The notes under the pieces are model-generated. The model was not told where the DNA came from. It saw only the letters and a list, made by a program, of their open reading frames with translations, and made no database searches. From contig NZ_JBMOUD010000004.1 in assembly GCF_049319665.1 (NCBI RefSeq), positions 124,001 to 188,000 of the forward strand: a DNA stretch of 64,000 nucleotides, in the 5' to 3' direction. Origin of the DNA: JBMOUD01 sp049319665 (lineage in GTDB: Bacteria > Pseudomonadota > Gammaproteobacteria > Enterobacterales > Enterobacteriaceae). Below, in pieces: positions 1-9,207 of the stretch (positions are counted from its first letter, which is position 1; each line of letters opens with the position of its first letter). Made by a program: the position numbers and the translations under genes.

Positions 1-277
1 CATAATAGCCGATGAAAGAAGTGTGATCGTCGAGCTTGTAGTCAGCGCCGAACTTGAAACGAGAACCGCCATCGTGACCTTTACGGGCATCACCTTTGCC
101 ATTGTTATTAAATGACCACTCAGGACGGATACTTCCGCCGACGGTCAGGCTCAGAGGAGCCAACAAAGAGTTGCTCTGAGGATTTTTATCTAAAACTGTA
201 ATCGCAGCCTGCGCATTTGCAGACAGCGCGGATAAAACCACGCCGCCAATCATCATTGATGTAGTAAACTTGCTCAT
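1..277 (-). CDS. General outer-membrane porin, N-terminal part (cut by window edge)
   Basis: This is the first 92 residues of a gram-negative general porin; the rest lies left of base 1. The start ATG at 277-275 is preceded by an AGGGTG ribosome site. The protein begins with a signal peptide (MSKFTTSMMIGG..., Ala-rich cleavage region around residue 22). The first beta strands follow, with GGSIRPEWSFNN and GHDGGSRFKFGADY, which are almost identical to the same region of the next gene (679-1812). The two are therefore tandem paralogues in the same orientation. It should form a trimeric beta-barrel channel for small hydrophilic solutes; the substrate is unknown. The family call is firm, the exact porin type is not. 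Confidence 0.85.
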   Translation of the reverse strand, partial: MSKFTTSMMIGGVVLSALSANAQAAITVLDKNPQSNSLLAPLSLTVGGSIRPEWSFNNNGKGDARKGHDGGSRFKFGADYKLDDHTSFIGYY

Positions 278-678
278 AAAATCACCCTGTCTTTTGTTTT
301 ATTATTTTGTTTCTTGATTAAACGTGGCATTTCGCCACTGACAGAGATTTAACATAGCCGGGTCAGGCGGAAAAGAATAAATTCAGCGAGGCTTGTCACC
401 ACACTGCAATATTATCGCTCGCAAATCATCCATTAATATTTCAATACGTAACTATTTGAAATAAAAAAACAAACGCAGGGTTGTTTTATGCCCGTTGCGG
501 TCATTTTTAAATCAAACCGGGCATTCAAGAAAGTTCAATTGTGAAATAATTAATAACAAATAATGATAATTCTATTACGGCTGGAAACGCCAAAATTACG
601 CCTGAAATAAATTAACTCACTTGATTATATACACCTGATTATATTCTCAACATTTTAATAACATGGCGTTTTATGAGA
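278..678. other. Intergenic region between the two porin genes
   Basis: About 400 bases, AT-rich, holding the promoter and long leader expected for the partial porin gene. A 7-bp inverted repeat (ATGCCCG at 488-494, CGGGCAT at 518-524) lies in it but has no T tract on either strand, so I do not call it a terminator. No gene is seen. Confidence 0.4.
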
Positions 679-1812
679 CTAGAAATCATAAAATAAAGTG
701 ACAAAGGTCTGATCTGGCGTCCGATCATTTTTTGTGGCAAAAGTACGTTCAACGTATATCGAGAAGCCGTAACCGACCGTCGCATCGACCCCAACATACG
801 TATGGCTGGCATGATAATCCTCATCACCTTTCAGGCGTAAAGAGTCTGCGGCGACATAAGGCTGAATAAATTTAAGATAAGGCTTATCAATATTAACGGT
901 ATAGCCGACAAAACCCTCAATGCCGTAACCGCTACCTGCGAAGTATTTAGATACCCTTCGTTGACGTTTACTGGGTACAAAATCTTTGTAGTAACTCGCC
1001 GTTCCTGCGACATACCAATTATTAGGCGTCCAGGTAAATGCAGCGCCGGACAATTGCTGGTGGTATTTTTTACTACGGTTAGCCATATTACTGATAGTTG
1101 CAGCAGTCAGATTATAGGCCAGCCCCAACGTCAAATCTTGGTTAATTTTATAATCCAAACCAAGTCCTCCACCGCGAGTACGGCGATAATAAAAACCTGA
1201 GCTGAGTGGGTATTTATCCTGTGGTAGCAAATAATCGGCATACAGCGTGACCGGGCCAAAAACATTAGTATATTTAAGACTGCGTTTTGGGCGGCTACTG
1301 CCATCATAGTTACTGCCCACCCCAACACCGTCCCCCACAGCTTGGGCATCATTATCCCAAATATCACTTTTACCGGCGATAACCGAGTAATAAACGCCAT
1401 ATTGGTGACCCAGAGTGAATCGGCCATAACGATCGTCACTAAATCCTGCATACAATTGGCGCTGATTTGTCGCATTGTGATGTTTATCGTAGTGCCCATT
1501 CATATGCAGCAGATGGGCCATATCCACTCCTACCTCATAATAGCCAACCACTGACGTATGTTGACTAAGCGCATAGTCAGTAGTGAAACGAAAACGGCTG
1601 CCACCGTCGTGCCCAGTATGATAATCAGAAGAATTGTCGTTATTAAACGACCATTCAGGGCGAATACTCCCGCTAATTTTGAATGATAATGGTGCTGATA
1701 GCGCATCCCTTTTGGGATCTTTTGCTAAAAGAATAATATCTGCTGGCGCACTAGCAGAATAAATGGACAGAACAACGCCACCAATTATTATTGATGTAGT
1801 AAATTTATTCAT
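679..1812 (-). CDS. General outer-membrane porin (OmpC/PhoE-like)
   Basis: The protein has 377 residues from the ATG at 1812-1810, chosen because it has a GGCAGGG ribosome site and a normal signal peptide (MNKFTTSIIIGGVVLSIYSA). A longer frame to 1893 would put extra residues before the signal. The mature part has the alternating strand pattern of a 16-strand porin (SIRPEWSFNN, RFTLGHQYG, VTLYADYLL, LGLAYNL). It ends in FVTLFYDF, with the terminal phenylalanine recognised by the BAM assembly machine. It forms a passive channel in the outer membrane. The paralogue starts at 277 and a nucleoside hydrolase lies upstream, so a role in nucleoside or other small-solute uptake is possible but unproven. 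Confidence 0.88.
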   Translation of the reverse strand: MNKFTTSIIIGGVVLSIYSASAPADIILLAKDPKRDALSAPLSFKISGSIRPEWSFNNDNSSDYHTGHDGGSRFRFTTDYALSQHTSVVGYYEVGVDMAHLLHMNGHYDKHHNATNQRQLYAGFSDDRYGRFTLGHQYGVYYSVIAGKSDIWDNDAQAVGDGVGVGSNYDGSSRPKRSLKYTNVFGPVTLYADYLLPQDKYPLSSGFYYRRTRGGGLGLDYKINQDLTLGLAYNLTAATISNMANRSKKYHQQLSGAAFTWTPNNWYVAGTASYYKDFVPSKRQRRVSKYFAGSGYGIEGFVGYTVNIDKPYLKFIQPYVAADSLRLKGDEDYHASHTYVGVDATVGYGFSIYVERTFATKNDRTPDQTFVTLFYDF

Positions 1813-2308
1813 AAAACCCTGCCTTTTTGTTCCTGGAGTTAATATAGCGAATTCAACACGGAAACATTTAAATAGGCAGGCGAATAAAAACACCCCCTAC
1901 ATTAATTAGAGAGATATAAAACAAGCGACTCTAACTAAAGTAAATTTAGCCTCAAGCAAAGAGTGTATAAAAAACCTGGCCTGTCACGACATTACAATTC
2001 ATCCGTTCGTAATTTATAGCTAAAACGCTTACTTGCTTTTTATTATTTTAATAAAAAATATATTTATCTTATTACTTAAAATAACAGTAAAAATAGTTTT
2101 ATTATGAGTAATCATCACCTCTCTTTTAATTATCTGAATTAACAATTTATGACTTAACACAAAAGAGATAAAAGCATTTATATGGGATTTGTGATGAGGC
2201 AAGCAGGAAATAAAAACGACGCTATCAGCTAAGTAGTGCGAGCAGTAAACGCTCGCACACACAAACAGCTAACGATGGCAGAGGTGCTAACCTCTTGAAG
2301 AGGAAGAA
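1813..2308. other. Intergenic region upstream of porin, downstream of nucleoside hydrolase
   Basis: About 500 AT-rich bases with no convincing gene. It should contain the promoter of the porin at 679-1812. A perfect 7-bp stem (TGCGAGC 2237-2243, GCTCGCA 2251-2257, loop AGTAAAC) follows the nucleoside hydrolase stop. It may act as its terminator, but it lacks a clear T tract. Confidence 0.4.
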
Positions 2309-3292
2309 CTAACGGTAAGCCTGGAAGCTGCTAAAAAGCAGTTCAAGTAGTCTGGTATTATCCACGGACTGTAATACATTAACCGGCTTGCCTAGAGGCG
2401 CAGGGAAGCCGATATTTAAGCGTAACTCAGCAGGGTTGTAGCGCAGAGTAGAACCTCGGGTCATTGCCCCTTCCAATGCAACATCGACATAATATTCCGT
2501 CCCCGTTACCAAGCTCTCATCGATCAACGATGCCACGACTAAAGCATCATGGATCCAGCATCCTGGCAGTTTACGAGTCTGCATAGAATAGTCGATCCAT
2601 GGGCGTAACGTTGATACCAGATAGCGGCTGAGCGGCGAATTGATCTTCTCGATACGATCAAGATCAGCATGCACCATTTGGGTCTGCGTCGTCACATCGA
2701 GCGGTAAGAGTTTAATATTGGCACCGCTGGTCAACACCACATGTGCCGCTTCGGGATCAATACCAAAATTTGTGTCTTTCAGATAGCCATTCACGTTGAA
2801 TACCCCGCCCATAATGGCTATCTGCGCCACAGAAGAAGCCAGATCGGGATAAAGCTGCATGGCGTGAGCAACGTTGGTTAACGGACCGATAGCAACCAGC
2901 GTAATTTCACCAGGGTTATCGCAAATCAATTTACCCATCGCGTGTGCAGCCATCGGCGCTGTCGAGGCAATCAATGGCGGTTTAGCCACGCCTTGCCATA
3001 AACCACCTAAGCCACTAGTAACGGCACCGTTATCAAGTTTATTACGCCAAGGCTCGGCAGGTTCAACTAACGCTTGAGAGGCACCGCGCTCAATCGGGAT
3101 AGATAATCCAAGGCGGTGTATCAAATCATGGGCAACAGAATATCCTACTTCACTGGGAGTATTACCCGCCACAGTCGTGATCAACTCTAACTCAATTTGT
3201 GGCGCAGCAATCGCCAACGCCAATGCTAACCCATCATCAACATTGGCACCTGGTATGCCATTTCCTGGGTCACAATCAATAATTAAACGCAT
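2309..3292 (-). CDS. Nucleoside hydrolase (inosine/uridine-preferring family)
   Basis: The 327-residue protein starts MRLIIDCDPGNGIPGANVDD. The N-terminal aspartate cluster binds the catalytic calcium ion and ribose hydroxyls in this family. TTVAGNT, the middle segment IAIMGGVF and NFGIDPEAAHVV are further family motifs. It hydrolyses the N-glycosidic bond of ribonucleosides to ribose and free base in the cytoplasm; base preference cannot be read from the sequence. Only six bases separate it from the upstream LacI regulator, so they are probably one transcript. Family usual length is about 310-330. RihA/B/C-type is likely, but I cannot choose between them. Confidence 0.88.
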   Translation of the reverse strand: MRLIIDCDPGNGIPGANVDDGLALALAIAAPQIELELITTVAGNTPSEVGYSVAHDLIHRLGLSIPIERGASQALVEPAEPWRNKLDNGAVTSGLGGLWQGVAKPPLIASTAPMAAHAMGKLICDNPGEITLVAIGPLTNVAHAMQLYPDLASSVAQIAIMGGVFNVNGYLKDTNFGIDPEAAHVVLTSGANIKLLPLDVTTQTQMVHADLDRIEKINSPLSRYLVSTLRPWIDYSMQTRKLPGCWIHDALVVASLIDESLVTGTEYYVDVALEGAMTRGSTLRYNPAELRLNIGFPAPLGKPVNVLQSVDNTRLLELLFSSFQAYR

Positions 3293-3298
3293 ATATCT

Positions 3299-4333
3299 TT
3301 ATCTTTTTATAGTCAGTGACGGGTCTTTGTTATCGCTGTGACAACCGCAGGACTCACCAATTTGCAGTGAAAATGCAAATTCACGACAGGTTGGTTCACC
3401 ATTCCAGTTTTGCAGCATTTCAATGGCATTTTTTGCCATCAGATCAATCGGCTGGCGCACTGTGGTCAAAGAGGGCACATTAAATTCTGATTCAATCGTG
3501 CCGTTAAAACAGACCAAAGCAATGTCTTTAGGAGCAGAGAAACCACGTTCTGCCATCGCCCGCAAACAGCCAAAAGCTTGTAATTCATTGGTACAAAACA
3601 CCGCCTGCGGCAGACGGCCTTGCAACATATTTTGGGCCGCGGCATACCCGCCCGGGCGGGTATAAGAGGTGGAAAAAATCCACTCCTCATTAATCTTCAG
3701 ACCGGCCTGTTGCATCGCATCGCGCCAGCCATTAAGCCGGTCAGAAGTATTGAGCATATCCATTGGCCCGCAAATAATTGCGATGTCATGGTAACCATGC
3801 TCAATCAGATGATGCGTTGCCTGAAACGCCGCCGCGCGCTCATCGACTAAAATGGCACTTACCGGTAAATCGACACGATCCAGCATTACGAAAGGCGTAC
3901 CGCTGGCCTGGATAAGCTCGATATAGGGATGGCGGTCAACGCTGGTATACAGCAGGCCATCAACCTGGCGGTGCAACAGGTTATTGATAAGTTCTAATTC
4001 GCGCTGACGATCGTCACCAGAATCCGCCAGCAGCAAGACCTGCCCCTTGCTAAAGGCTTCACGCTGTAACGCGTGGGCCATTGAAGACAGGAACGGGTTG
4101 GAGATATTAGGAATAATCAGACCGTAAGTTTGCGTAGTACCAGAGGCCAAGGCGCGGGCGATACCGTTAGGTCGGTAGCCGGTCTTTTTGATAGCATCGA
4201 GTACACGCTGGCGAGTTGCAGGTGCAACCGGGCGCGGCCCGTTATTGACCACATAACTAACGACTGCAACTGACGTACCCGCTTCACGGGCGACATCAGA
4301 ACGTGTAACACGCTGAGGCTGAATAGTGGTCAA
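3299..4333 (-). CDS. LacI-family transcriptional regulator of the nucleoside hydrolase locus
   Basis: The 344-residue protein has an N-terminal helix-turn-helix (VTRSDVAREAGTSVAVVSYV), a hinge helix region (GIARALASG) and a periplasmic-binding-protein-like ligand domain (YGLIIPNISNPFLSSMAHAL, then VDGLLYTSVD and the effector pocket). It lies immediately before the nucleoside hydrolase and after the MHS transporter, so it probably represses both in response to a nucleoside or sugar. An imperfect palindrome at 4361-4375, just upstream of its start, is a candidate operator for autoregulation. The ligand is inferred from context only. Confidence 0.88.
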   Translation of the reverse strand: MTTIQPQRVTRSDVAREAGTSVAVVSYVVNNGPRPVAPATRQRVLDAIKKTGYRPNGIARALASGTTQTYGLIIPNISNPFLSSMAHALQREAFSKGQVLLLADSGDDRQRELELINNLLHRQVDGLLYTSVDRHPYIELIQASGTPFVMLDRVDLPVSAILVDERAAAFQATHHLIEHGYHDIAIICGPMDMLNTSDRLNGWRDAMQQAGLKINEEWIFSTSYTRPGGYAAAQNMLQGRLPQAVFCTNELQAFGCLRAMAERGFSAPKDIALVCFNGTIESEFNVPSLTTVRQPIDLMAKNAIEMLQNWNGEPTCREFAFSLQIGESCGCHSDNKDPSLTIKR

Positions 4334-4360
4334 GTTCTTTACCTACTTAGTCTGCGCTAG

Positions 4361-4375
4361 ACAAATCCGGTTTGT
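4361..4375. promoter_or_regulatory. Candidate LacI-type operator
   Basis: ACAAATCCGGTTTGT is an imperfect palindrome with six of seven base pairs symmetric and a CpG near the centre, as in LacI/GalR operators. It sits 28 bases upstream of the LacI-family gene start and downstream of the transporter gene stop. Confidence 0.45.
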
Positions 4376-4434
4376 AATAAACGCTGTTCATAGCATCTGC
4401 TATTCATTGCAGATGCTGTTTTTAGTAAATAAAG

Positions 4435-5838
4435 TCAGATAGCATCCTGCGGCAGATTAAGATCGCGTCCGCGGGTTTCAGGTGCAAAGAAAGTCGTGAT
4501 AAAGCCGATGCCCGCCATTACAGCGAAATAGATAGCGATGGGTAGCCAGTGTCCGGTATAGCTCAGCATTGCTGAGGCAATCAGAGGTGCCGTGCCGCCG
4601 GACAGAATCGAGCCAAGCTCTTTCGCTACAGCCATCTTGGTATAACGATTAGTGACGCCAAACAGTTCAACGCCCCATGCCGCTTGCACACCAAAAATAC
4701 CCAGTGATGCCAACGCCATGCCTACAATAATAGTGCCGATAACGATAGCGGGTTCACGCGTATCAAGCAGCATAAAAGCTGGGAACGCATAAAGTATCAG
4801 TAACAGGCAGAACCAACGGTAAGTAATACGACGGCCAAAGCGATCTGAGAGATAACCTGACAGCGGAATAATCAAGAAACCAAGCAATGACGCAATAAAT
4901 ACCGCCATCGTTGGTACCGACTTATCCACCATCAGCACTTTGGCCACGTAACCAATCATAAAGCCTTGAGCCAAGTAAGATGGGCCATTCTCGCCAATAC
5001 GCAAGCCAATCATTACCCAGAACGCTTTACTGCGCTGCCAGAAGCTACGTTTATCAACTAGCTCCTGATGTTGAGGCCCTCTAGCCAGAGCCTCTTGACG
5101 CTGTTGCTCTAATACTAACTGTTGACGCTCGAACACTGGCGTATCACGAATATGGCGACGCAGATATAAAGCTGCACCAGCTATCAGGAAACTGCACAAG
5201 AAAGGTATGCGCCATCCCCAAGCAACTAATGTTTGCTTATCCATCTGCAAAACCAGCAGCCATACTCCTGCGGCAAGCAGTGTTCCACTGTTAGAACCAA
5301 GAGCAATGATTGATGAGATCAAGCCGCGTGTTTTTGCTGGAGAATATTCCCCCAGCATCACCGCGCCGCCGGAAAGCTCCGCTCCGGCACCTAACCCCTG
5401 TAAAAAACGAAGTACAACCAGACAGGCTGGGGCCCAAACACCGATTGACGCATAACTTGGAATCACGCCAATCAGTGTTGTGGACAAGCCCATCAAGCTT
5501 ATAGTGGTAATCATTACCACTTTCCGGCCTTTACGGTCTCCTAATCTTCCGAACAACAGCGCACCAATAGGGCGCGCAATGAAGCCGACTGAATAGGTCG
5601 CAAAGCTGGATAACAGGGCGATCGTTGGAGTTGCTTCAGGGAAGAATACATCACCAAATATTATGCCAGCGGCTAAGCCATAGAGCGCAAAATCTGCATA
5701 CTCCATCGCTGTCCCCAGCCAACATGATGCGGTTGCACGCCAAAAGTCTTTACGACCTTCAGGTGTAGCCAGACGCTCTTCTGCAGCCAAGCTCTCTATT
5801 GGAGCACGGTCAGTTTCGGAGCTATCGAGTGACGTCAT
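4435..5838 (-). CDS. MFS transporter of the metabolite:H+ symporter (MHS) family
   Basis: The 467-residue inner-membrane protein has about twelve membrane segments. Family signatures are ATASCWLGTAMEYADFALYG at the first helix, the loop GRLGDRKGRKVVM, FLQGLGAGAELSGG and the second-half loop SDRFGRRITYRW. These match the ProP/ShiA/KgtP type of proton symporter. The ATG at 5838 has an AGGGGAA ribosome site. It precedes the LacI regulator and nucleoside hydrolase on the same strand, with about 100 bases between, so it probably imports the nucleoside or sugar degraded by the locus. The substrate is inference. Confidence 0.85.
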   Translation of the reverse strand: MTSLDSSETDRAPIESLAAEERLATPEGRKDFWRATASCWLGTAMEYADFALYGLAAGIIFGDVFFPEATPTIALLSSFATYSVGFIARPIGALLFGRLGDRKGRKVVMITTISLMGLSTTLIGVIPSYASIGVWAPACLVVLRFLQGLGAGAELSGGAVMLGEYSPAKTRGLISSIIALGSNSGTLLAAGVWLLVLQMDKQTLVAWGWRIPFLCSFLIAGAALYLRRHIRDTPVFERQQLVLEQQRQEALARGPQHQELVDKRSFWQRSKAFWVMIGLRIGENGPSYLAQGFMIGYVAKVLMVDKSVPTMAVFIASLLGFLIIPLSGYLSDRFGRRITYRWFCLLLILYAFPAFMLLDTREPAIVIGTIIVGMALASLGIFGVQAAWGVELFGVTNRYTKMAVAKELGSILSGGTAPLIASAMLSYTGHWLPIAIYFAVMAGIGFITTFFAPETRGRDLNLPQDAI

Positions 5839-6187
5839 TCTATAAGTTCCCCTGGTGTTGAAGCTAATATTGGCGCGTTATACCCACATTCCATCCTCAC
5901 CAGTTACGCTATTCCTCATTGGGCTTAGTCATACCAGGAAGACTTAAAACGTAAGGTATATTTACGATTCGTCCTGTACATATGATTATCTACCCGCGTA
6001 GATAGGTCAATTCAATTATTTTGCCTAATGAGAATATTCATAAAAGTGTCATAAACCAAATTTATTAGGTTATTGATAAAAAAGGATTTATTTCACTTAT
6101 GTGACAATTGGCTATTTTTCACCCAAAAACAATCATCACTTAATCTTGCTGAATCATCGGTCTTAACACCTGGCTATAGAGCAACAA
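5839..6187. other. Intergenic region upstream of the MHS transporter
   Basis: About 350 AT-rich bases that should hold the transporter promoter and the end of the membrane-protein gene transcript. No gene, clear terminator or palindromic operator was recognised. Confidence 0.35.
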
Positions 6188-6964
6188 CTAGGCTAACGCT
6201 CTGGTCGTTCTATGAATAATCCCTGCCAGTAATGACGTCACCACCACCGCAGAGATCAACGCCAATGCAAAGGTGCTGAACAACCCAGCAGAGGGCAGTA
6301 ACACCCGAACTATTTCATAAAATATGATCACGCCAATAGCGCTAATTGCATTGCCGCGCATCACCGCCAACATGGCATTTCGACCAGAATGCACATGTGC
6401 AAAGACAGTTAATGGCCAGGCAATAACGGGGATGGGGGCTAAAATACCGCTGATTTGTGGCCCAAGAATATGCGCCGAACTGGTAATAACAAATAGCATC
6501 ACGGTTGAGGTAAGCATACGAAAAGGAATATCCCAAACAGAAGCTTTCGGCGTCTTAATCTCGCTAGCATCCTGTTGCCGCGTGAAATACACCATCAACA
6601 TAATCGCTGCCATACTGATAATAATCGCTATAGCAGGTGAACTAACCATCAACAATAATAATGACATCAGCGCGAAGAAAATAATCGCCATTAAGCAGGT
6701 AAACAGCACGGGAATAAAACGGCTTATCACCAGGTAAAAAAGGTACGTCAGTAATACCGCACTCAATCCCGATAGCGCCCCAGAGGCAGATTGCGCAGCA
6801 AAATGGCGGCCTTGCTCAATCGTCAAAAAGATGACAATCGGGCCAGAAGTCAGCGGCAAACCAGACAATATGCCGCCAATAAAACTCCCCCACCGGCGCA
6901 TAGCTAAACAAATAGCGAGCATCAACACCGGCGTCACCACCATTTTTATAAGAACAATATTCAT
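6188..6964 (-). CDS. Integral membrane protein of unknown function
   Basis: The 258-residue protein is almost entirely hydrophobic, with seven to eight predicted membrane segments. Its two halves share a motif: GGILSGLPLTSGPIVIFLT near residue 32 and SGILAPIPVIAWPLTVF near residue 178. This suggests an internal duplication, as seen in many small transporters. The ATG at 6964 has an AGGAG ribosome site eight bases upstream. It stands alone, pointing away from the bgl operon. I do not recognise a named family. Confidence 0.75.
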   Translation of the reverse strand: MNIVLIKMVVTPVLMLAICLAMRRWGSFIGGILSGLPLTSGPIVIFLTIEQGRHFAAQSASGALSGLSAVLLTYLFYLVISRFIPVLFTCLMAIIFFALMSLLLLMVSSPAIAIIISMAAIMLMVYFTRQQDASEIKTPKASVWDIPFRMLTSTVMLFVITSSAHILGPQISGILAPIPVIAWPLTVFAHVHSGRNAMLAVMRGNAISAIGVIIFYEIVRVLLPSAGLFSTFALALISAVVVTSLLAGIIHRTTRALA

Positions 6965-7101
6965 AAACGGTGCTCCTGTACCAAACTGCCGGGCGATAAA
7001 CGGGATAATTTATCGCTAACCAAAATAATCTATGAGCAGTAGCTTGCAAAGCTAGCCACTCACGAAGCAAGCTAAAATTGCCTCAGGTTAAAATAACACG
7101 A

Positions 7102-7117
7102 CATGATGTTTATCACA
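7102..7117 (+). promoter_or_regulatory. Possible CRP-binding site upstream of the bgl operon
   Basis: CATGATGTTTATCACA has a perfect right half (TCACA) and a weaker left half (CATGA instead of TGTGA) at the N6 spacing of the cAMP-CRP consensus. It lies about 80 bases before the antiterminator leader. Catabolite control is usual for bgl operons. Confidence 0.4.
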
Positions 7118-7175
7118 GAAGATCCTCCCGGCACTTGTATTTTATTTAAGCCACAACTATAACCAATCAATAGGA

Positions 7176-7206
7176 CGTAATCGGGTTAGTGACCTGAGCG
7201 AAACCT
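7176..7206 (+). promoter_or_regulatory. Ribonucleic antiterminator (RAT)-like leader of the bgl operon
   Basis: The segment GGGTTAGTGACC...GCGAAACC resembles the RNA hairpin bound by BglG/LicT proteins (conserved GG.TT at the start, AAACC at the end). It overlaps the 5' arm of the terminator that starts at 7201, so the two structures are mutually exclusive, as in known BglG-controlled leaders. The regulator is the BglG-type protein at 10723-11550. Confidence 0.6.
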
Positions 7207-7254
7207 GATTCGAGGAGTGCCATGATTGGCATTTCCCGAATCAGGTTTTTTTTT
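7201..7254 (+). terminator. Leader terminator of the bgl operon
   Basis: A perfect 12-bp stem (AAACCTGATTCG 7201-7212, CGAATCAGGTTT 7237-7248) is followed by T residues to 7254. It lies 41 bases before the EIIBCA start. Transcription should stop here unless the BglG-type protein stabilises the overlapping antiterminator. Confidence 0.88.
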
Positions 7255-7295
7255 GGCCGCAATTCAGCAAAAAATCGAGAATAAGGGGAAGCACT

Positions 7296-9173
7296 ATGGA
7301 TACCAGCTTATTAGCAAACGAGTTACTGCGGTTGGTTGGCGGCGAGAAAAATGTCAAAAATGTGGTGCATTGCGCCACTCGCCTGCGCTTTTCGTTATTC
7401 TACGATCGTCTGGTGGACGTCGCGGCAATTGAGCAACTCGATGGCGTGATCACCACCCTCAACAGTGCTGACCAGTTTCAGGTCGTCATTGGCAACCGCG
7501 TCGCCGAGGTTTATCAAGCCTTGCCATTAGCCTCATTAAAAGACGGCGCTCATCCACAACCGCCAAAAGAAACGACAAAACGCGCCAATCCTCTGGCCAA
7601 ACTGGTTGATATCGTCTCATCGATCTTCACCCCTTTGCTTGGTGCCATGGCAGCTGCCGGGATGTTAAAAGGCTTACTGACCATCGCTATCACACAAGGC
7701 TGGTTAAACCCCAGCCAATCTACCTATATTATTTTGCATGCCACCTCCGACAGCGCCTTTTACTTCTTGCCTCTGATGCTCGCAGCTACTGCGGCTAAAA
7801 AATTCGAGGGCAATATTTTTGTTGCTATCGCTATTGCCGGTGCACTGGTTTATCCCTCATTACAAGAGTTGTTTGCTCGCCAGGTTGACGTGACTTTCTT
7901 TGGTATTCCGGTAGTAATGATGAAATACAGCGCTACCGTCTTACCAATCATTCTCGCTATCTATCTGATGTGCAAATTAGAGCACCTGTTTAATAAGTAC
8001 ATCCATGAAACCTTGCGTTATGTACTTAACCCCTTCTTATTATTAGTTATTATGGTCCCGTTAACACTGCTTACTATCGGGCCTATAGGTTTATATTCCA
8101 GTGAGTTAGTCGCCAAGTTCTTTATCACTATTTATAACGTTAACCCGGTCATTGCCAGCGCCTTATTTGCCGCACTTTATCAGGTATTGGTGATATTCGG
8201 CATGCACTGGATTTTCACCCCCGTGATTATTAATGACATCACCAGCGGTGGGCGCAGCGTCATGAAAGCCGCCACATTGCCCTCAGTCATCGCCCAAGCC
8301 GGCGCGGTATTAGGTGTGATGCTGAAAACCAAAAACAAAAAAATGAAGACGCTGGCGGGTAGTGCCTTAATTAGCGCCTTAATCGGTATTACCGAACCGG
8401 CGATATACGGTGTGACGTTGAAATTAAAAACGCCGTTTATCTGTGCCGTCATTGCCGCAGGGATTGGCGGCGGCGTGTTGGGTTATTCCAATAGTGCGGC
8501 TATCGCGACCGGTATCTCAGGATTACTCACTCTGCCTATTTTTTACGGCGAAGGTTTTGCCGGCTTGTTAATCGGTACCGCCATCTCCTTTGTCTTAGCG
8601 GCGCTACTGACTTATGTCATCGGTTTCCAAGATCCTGTGGATGAAGAAGCGTCCCCAGCGCCCACGGACTCCCCTGCTCAATCCACCACATATACGCCGC
8701 TTACCACTTTACATACGAGACAACGAGAAGAAATAAAATCGCCTATAGCAGGGCATTTGATCGCACTCGAACAGGTTAATGACAAAGTGTTTTCCAGTGG
8801 TGTGGTCGGCGATGGTATTGCGATCCAACCCGCAAACGGCAAGGTGTACGCGCCGGTCAATGGCATCGTTACTGCAACCTTTAACTCGGGTCATGCTCTG
8901 CAAATTTTGTCCGATAGCGGTGCAGAAGTGTTGATTCACATCGGTCTTGACACCGTGAAACTCAACGGTGAGCACTACCGCATGCATGTCACAGAGAGCC
9001 AGGAGGTCAAATACGGTGATCTGCTGATCGAGTTTGATCTAGCTGCCATTGAGCAAGCTGGCTTTGACTGCATCACGCCGGTGATCATCACCAACTCAGA
9101 CGACTATAAAACTTTTCAGAAATCGATAAGCCCAGACGCCAAAGCTGGCGATGTTCTGCTGACCTTATCTTGA
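7296..9173 (+). CDS. bglF: PTS beta-glucoside transporter subunit EIIBCA
   Basis: The 625-residue inner-membrane protein imports and phosphorylates beta-glucosides such as arbutin, salicin or cellobiose. Domain order is IIB (residues 1-85, phosphorylated Cys26 in NVVHCATRLRF), membrane IIC (about 105-450, with TEPAIYGVTLKLKTPF near the substrate site) and IIA (about 485-620, active histidine near 548 in VLIHIGLDTVKLNG). The ATG follows AAGGGGA. It is the first gene of the operon, behind a terminator/antiterminator leader. EIIBCA proteins of this type also phosphorylate and inactivate their BglG partner when no sugar is present. The exact sugar is not readable from sequence. Confidence 0.92.
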   Translation: MDTSLLANELLRLVGGEKNVKNVVHCATRLRFSLFYDRLVDVAAIEQLDGVITTLNSADQFQVVIGNRVAEVYQALPLASLKDGAHPQPPKETTKRANPLAKLVDIVSSIFTPLLGAMAAAGMLKGLLTIAITQGWLNPSQSTYIILHATSDSAFYFLPLMLAATAAKKFEGNIFVAIAIAGALVYPSLQELFARQVDVTFFGIPVVMMKYSATVLPIILAIYLMCKLEHLFNKYIHETLRYVLNPFLLLVIMVPLTLLTIGPIGLYSSELVAKFFITIYNVNPVIASALFAALYQVLVIFGMHWIFTPVIINDITSGGRSVMKAATLPSVIAQAGAVLGVMLKTKNKKMKTLAGSALISALIGITEPAIYGVTLKLKTPFICAVIAAGIGGGVLGYSNSAAIATGISGLLTLPIFYGEGFAGLLIGTAISFVLAALLTYVIGFQDPVDEEASPAPTDSPAQSTTYTPLTTLHTRQREEIKSPIAGHLIALEQVNDKVFSSGVVGDGIAIQPANGKVYAPVNGIVTATFNSGHALQILSDSGAEVLIHIGLDTVKLNGEHYRMHVTESQEVKYGDLLIEFDLAAIEQAGFDCITPVIITNSDDYKTFQKSISPDAKAGDVLLTLS

Positions 9174-9207
9174 GCGCAGTGATGCGCAAACATTAAAGGA
9201 GAAACTT

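Noticed and set aside
488..524. Inverted repeat ATGCCCG/CGGGCAT as terminator of the second porin
   Set aside because: A 23-base loop and no T tract on either strand; not convincing.
2029..2262. 77-residue open frame on the minus strand in the porin upstream region
   Set aside because: No ribosome site, AT-rich low-complexity content (isoleucine/lysine runs), and it lies where a promoter is expected.
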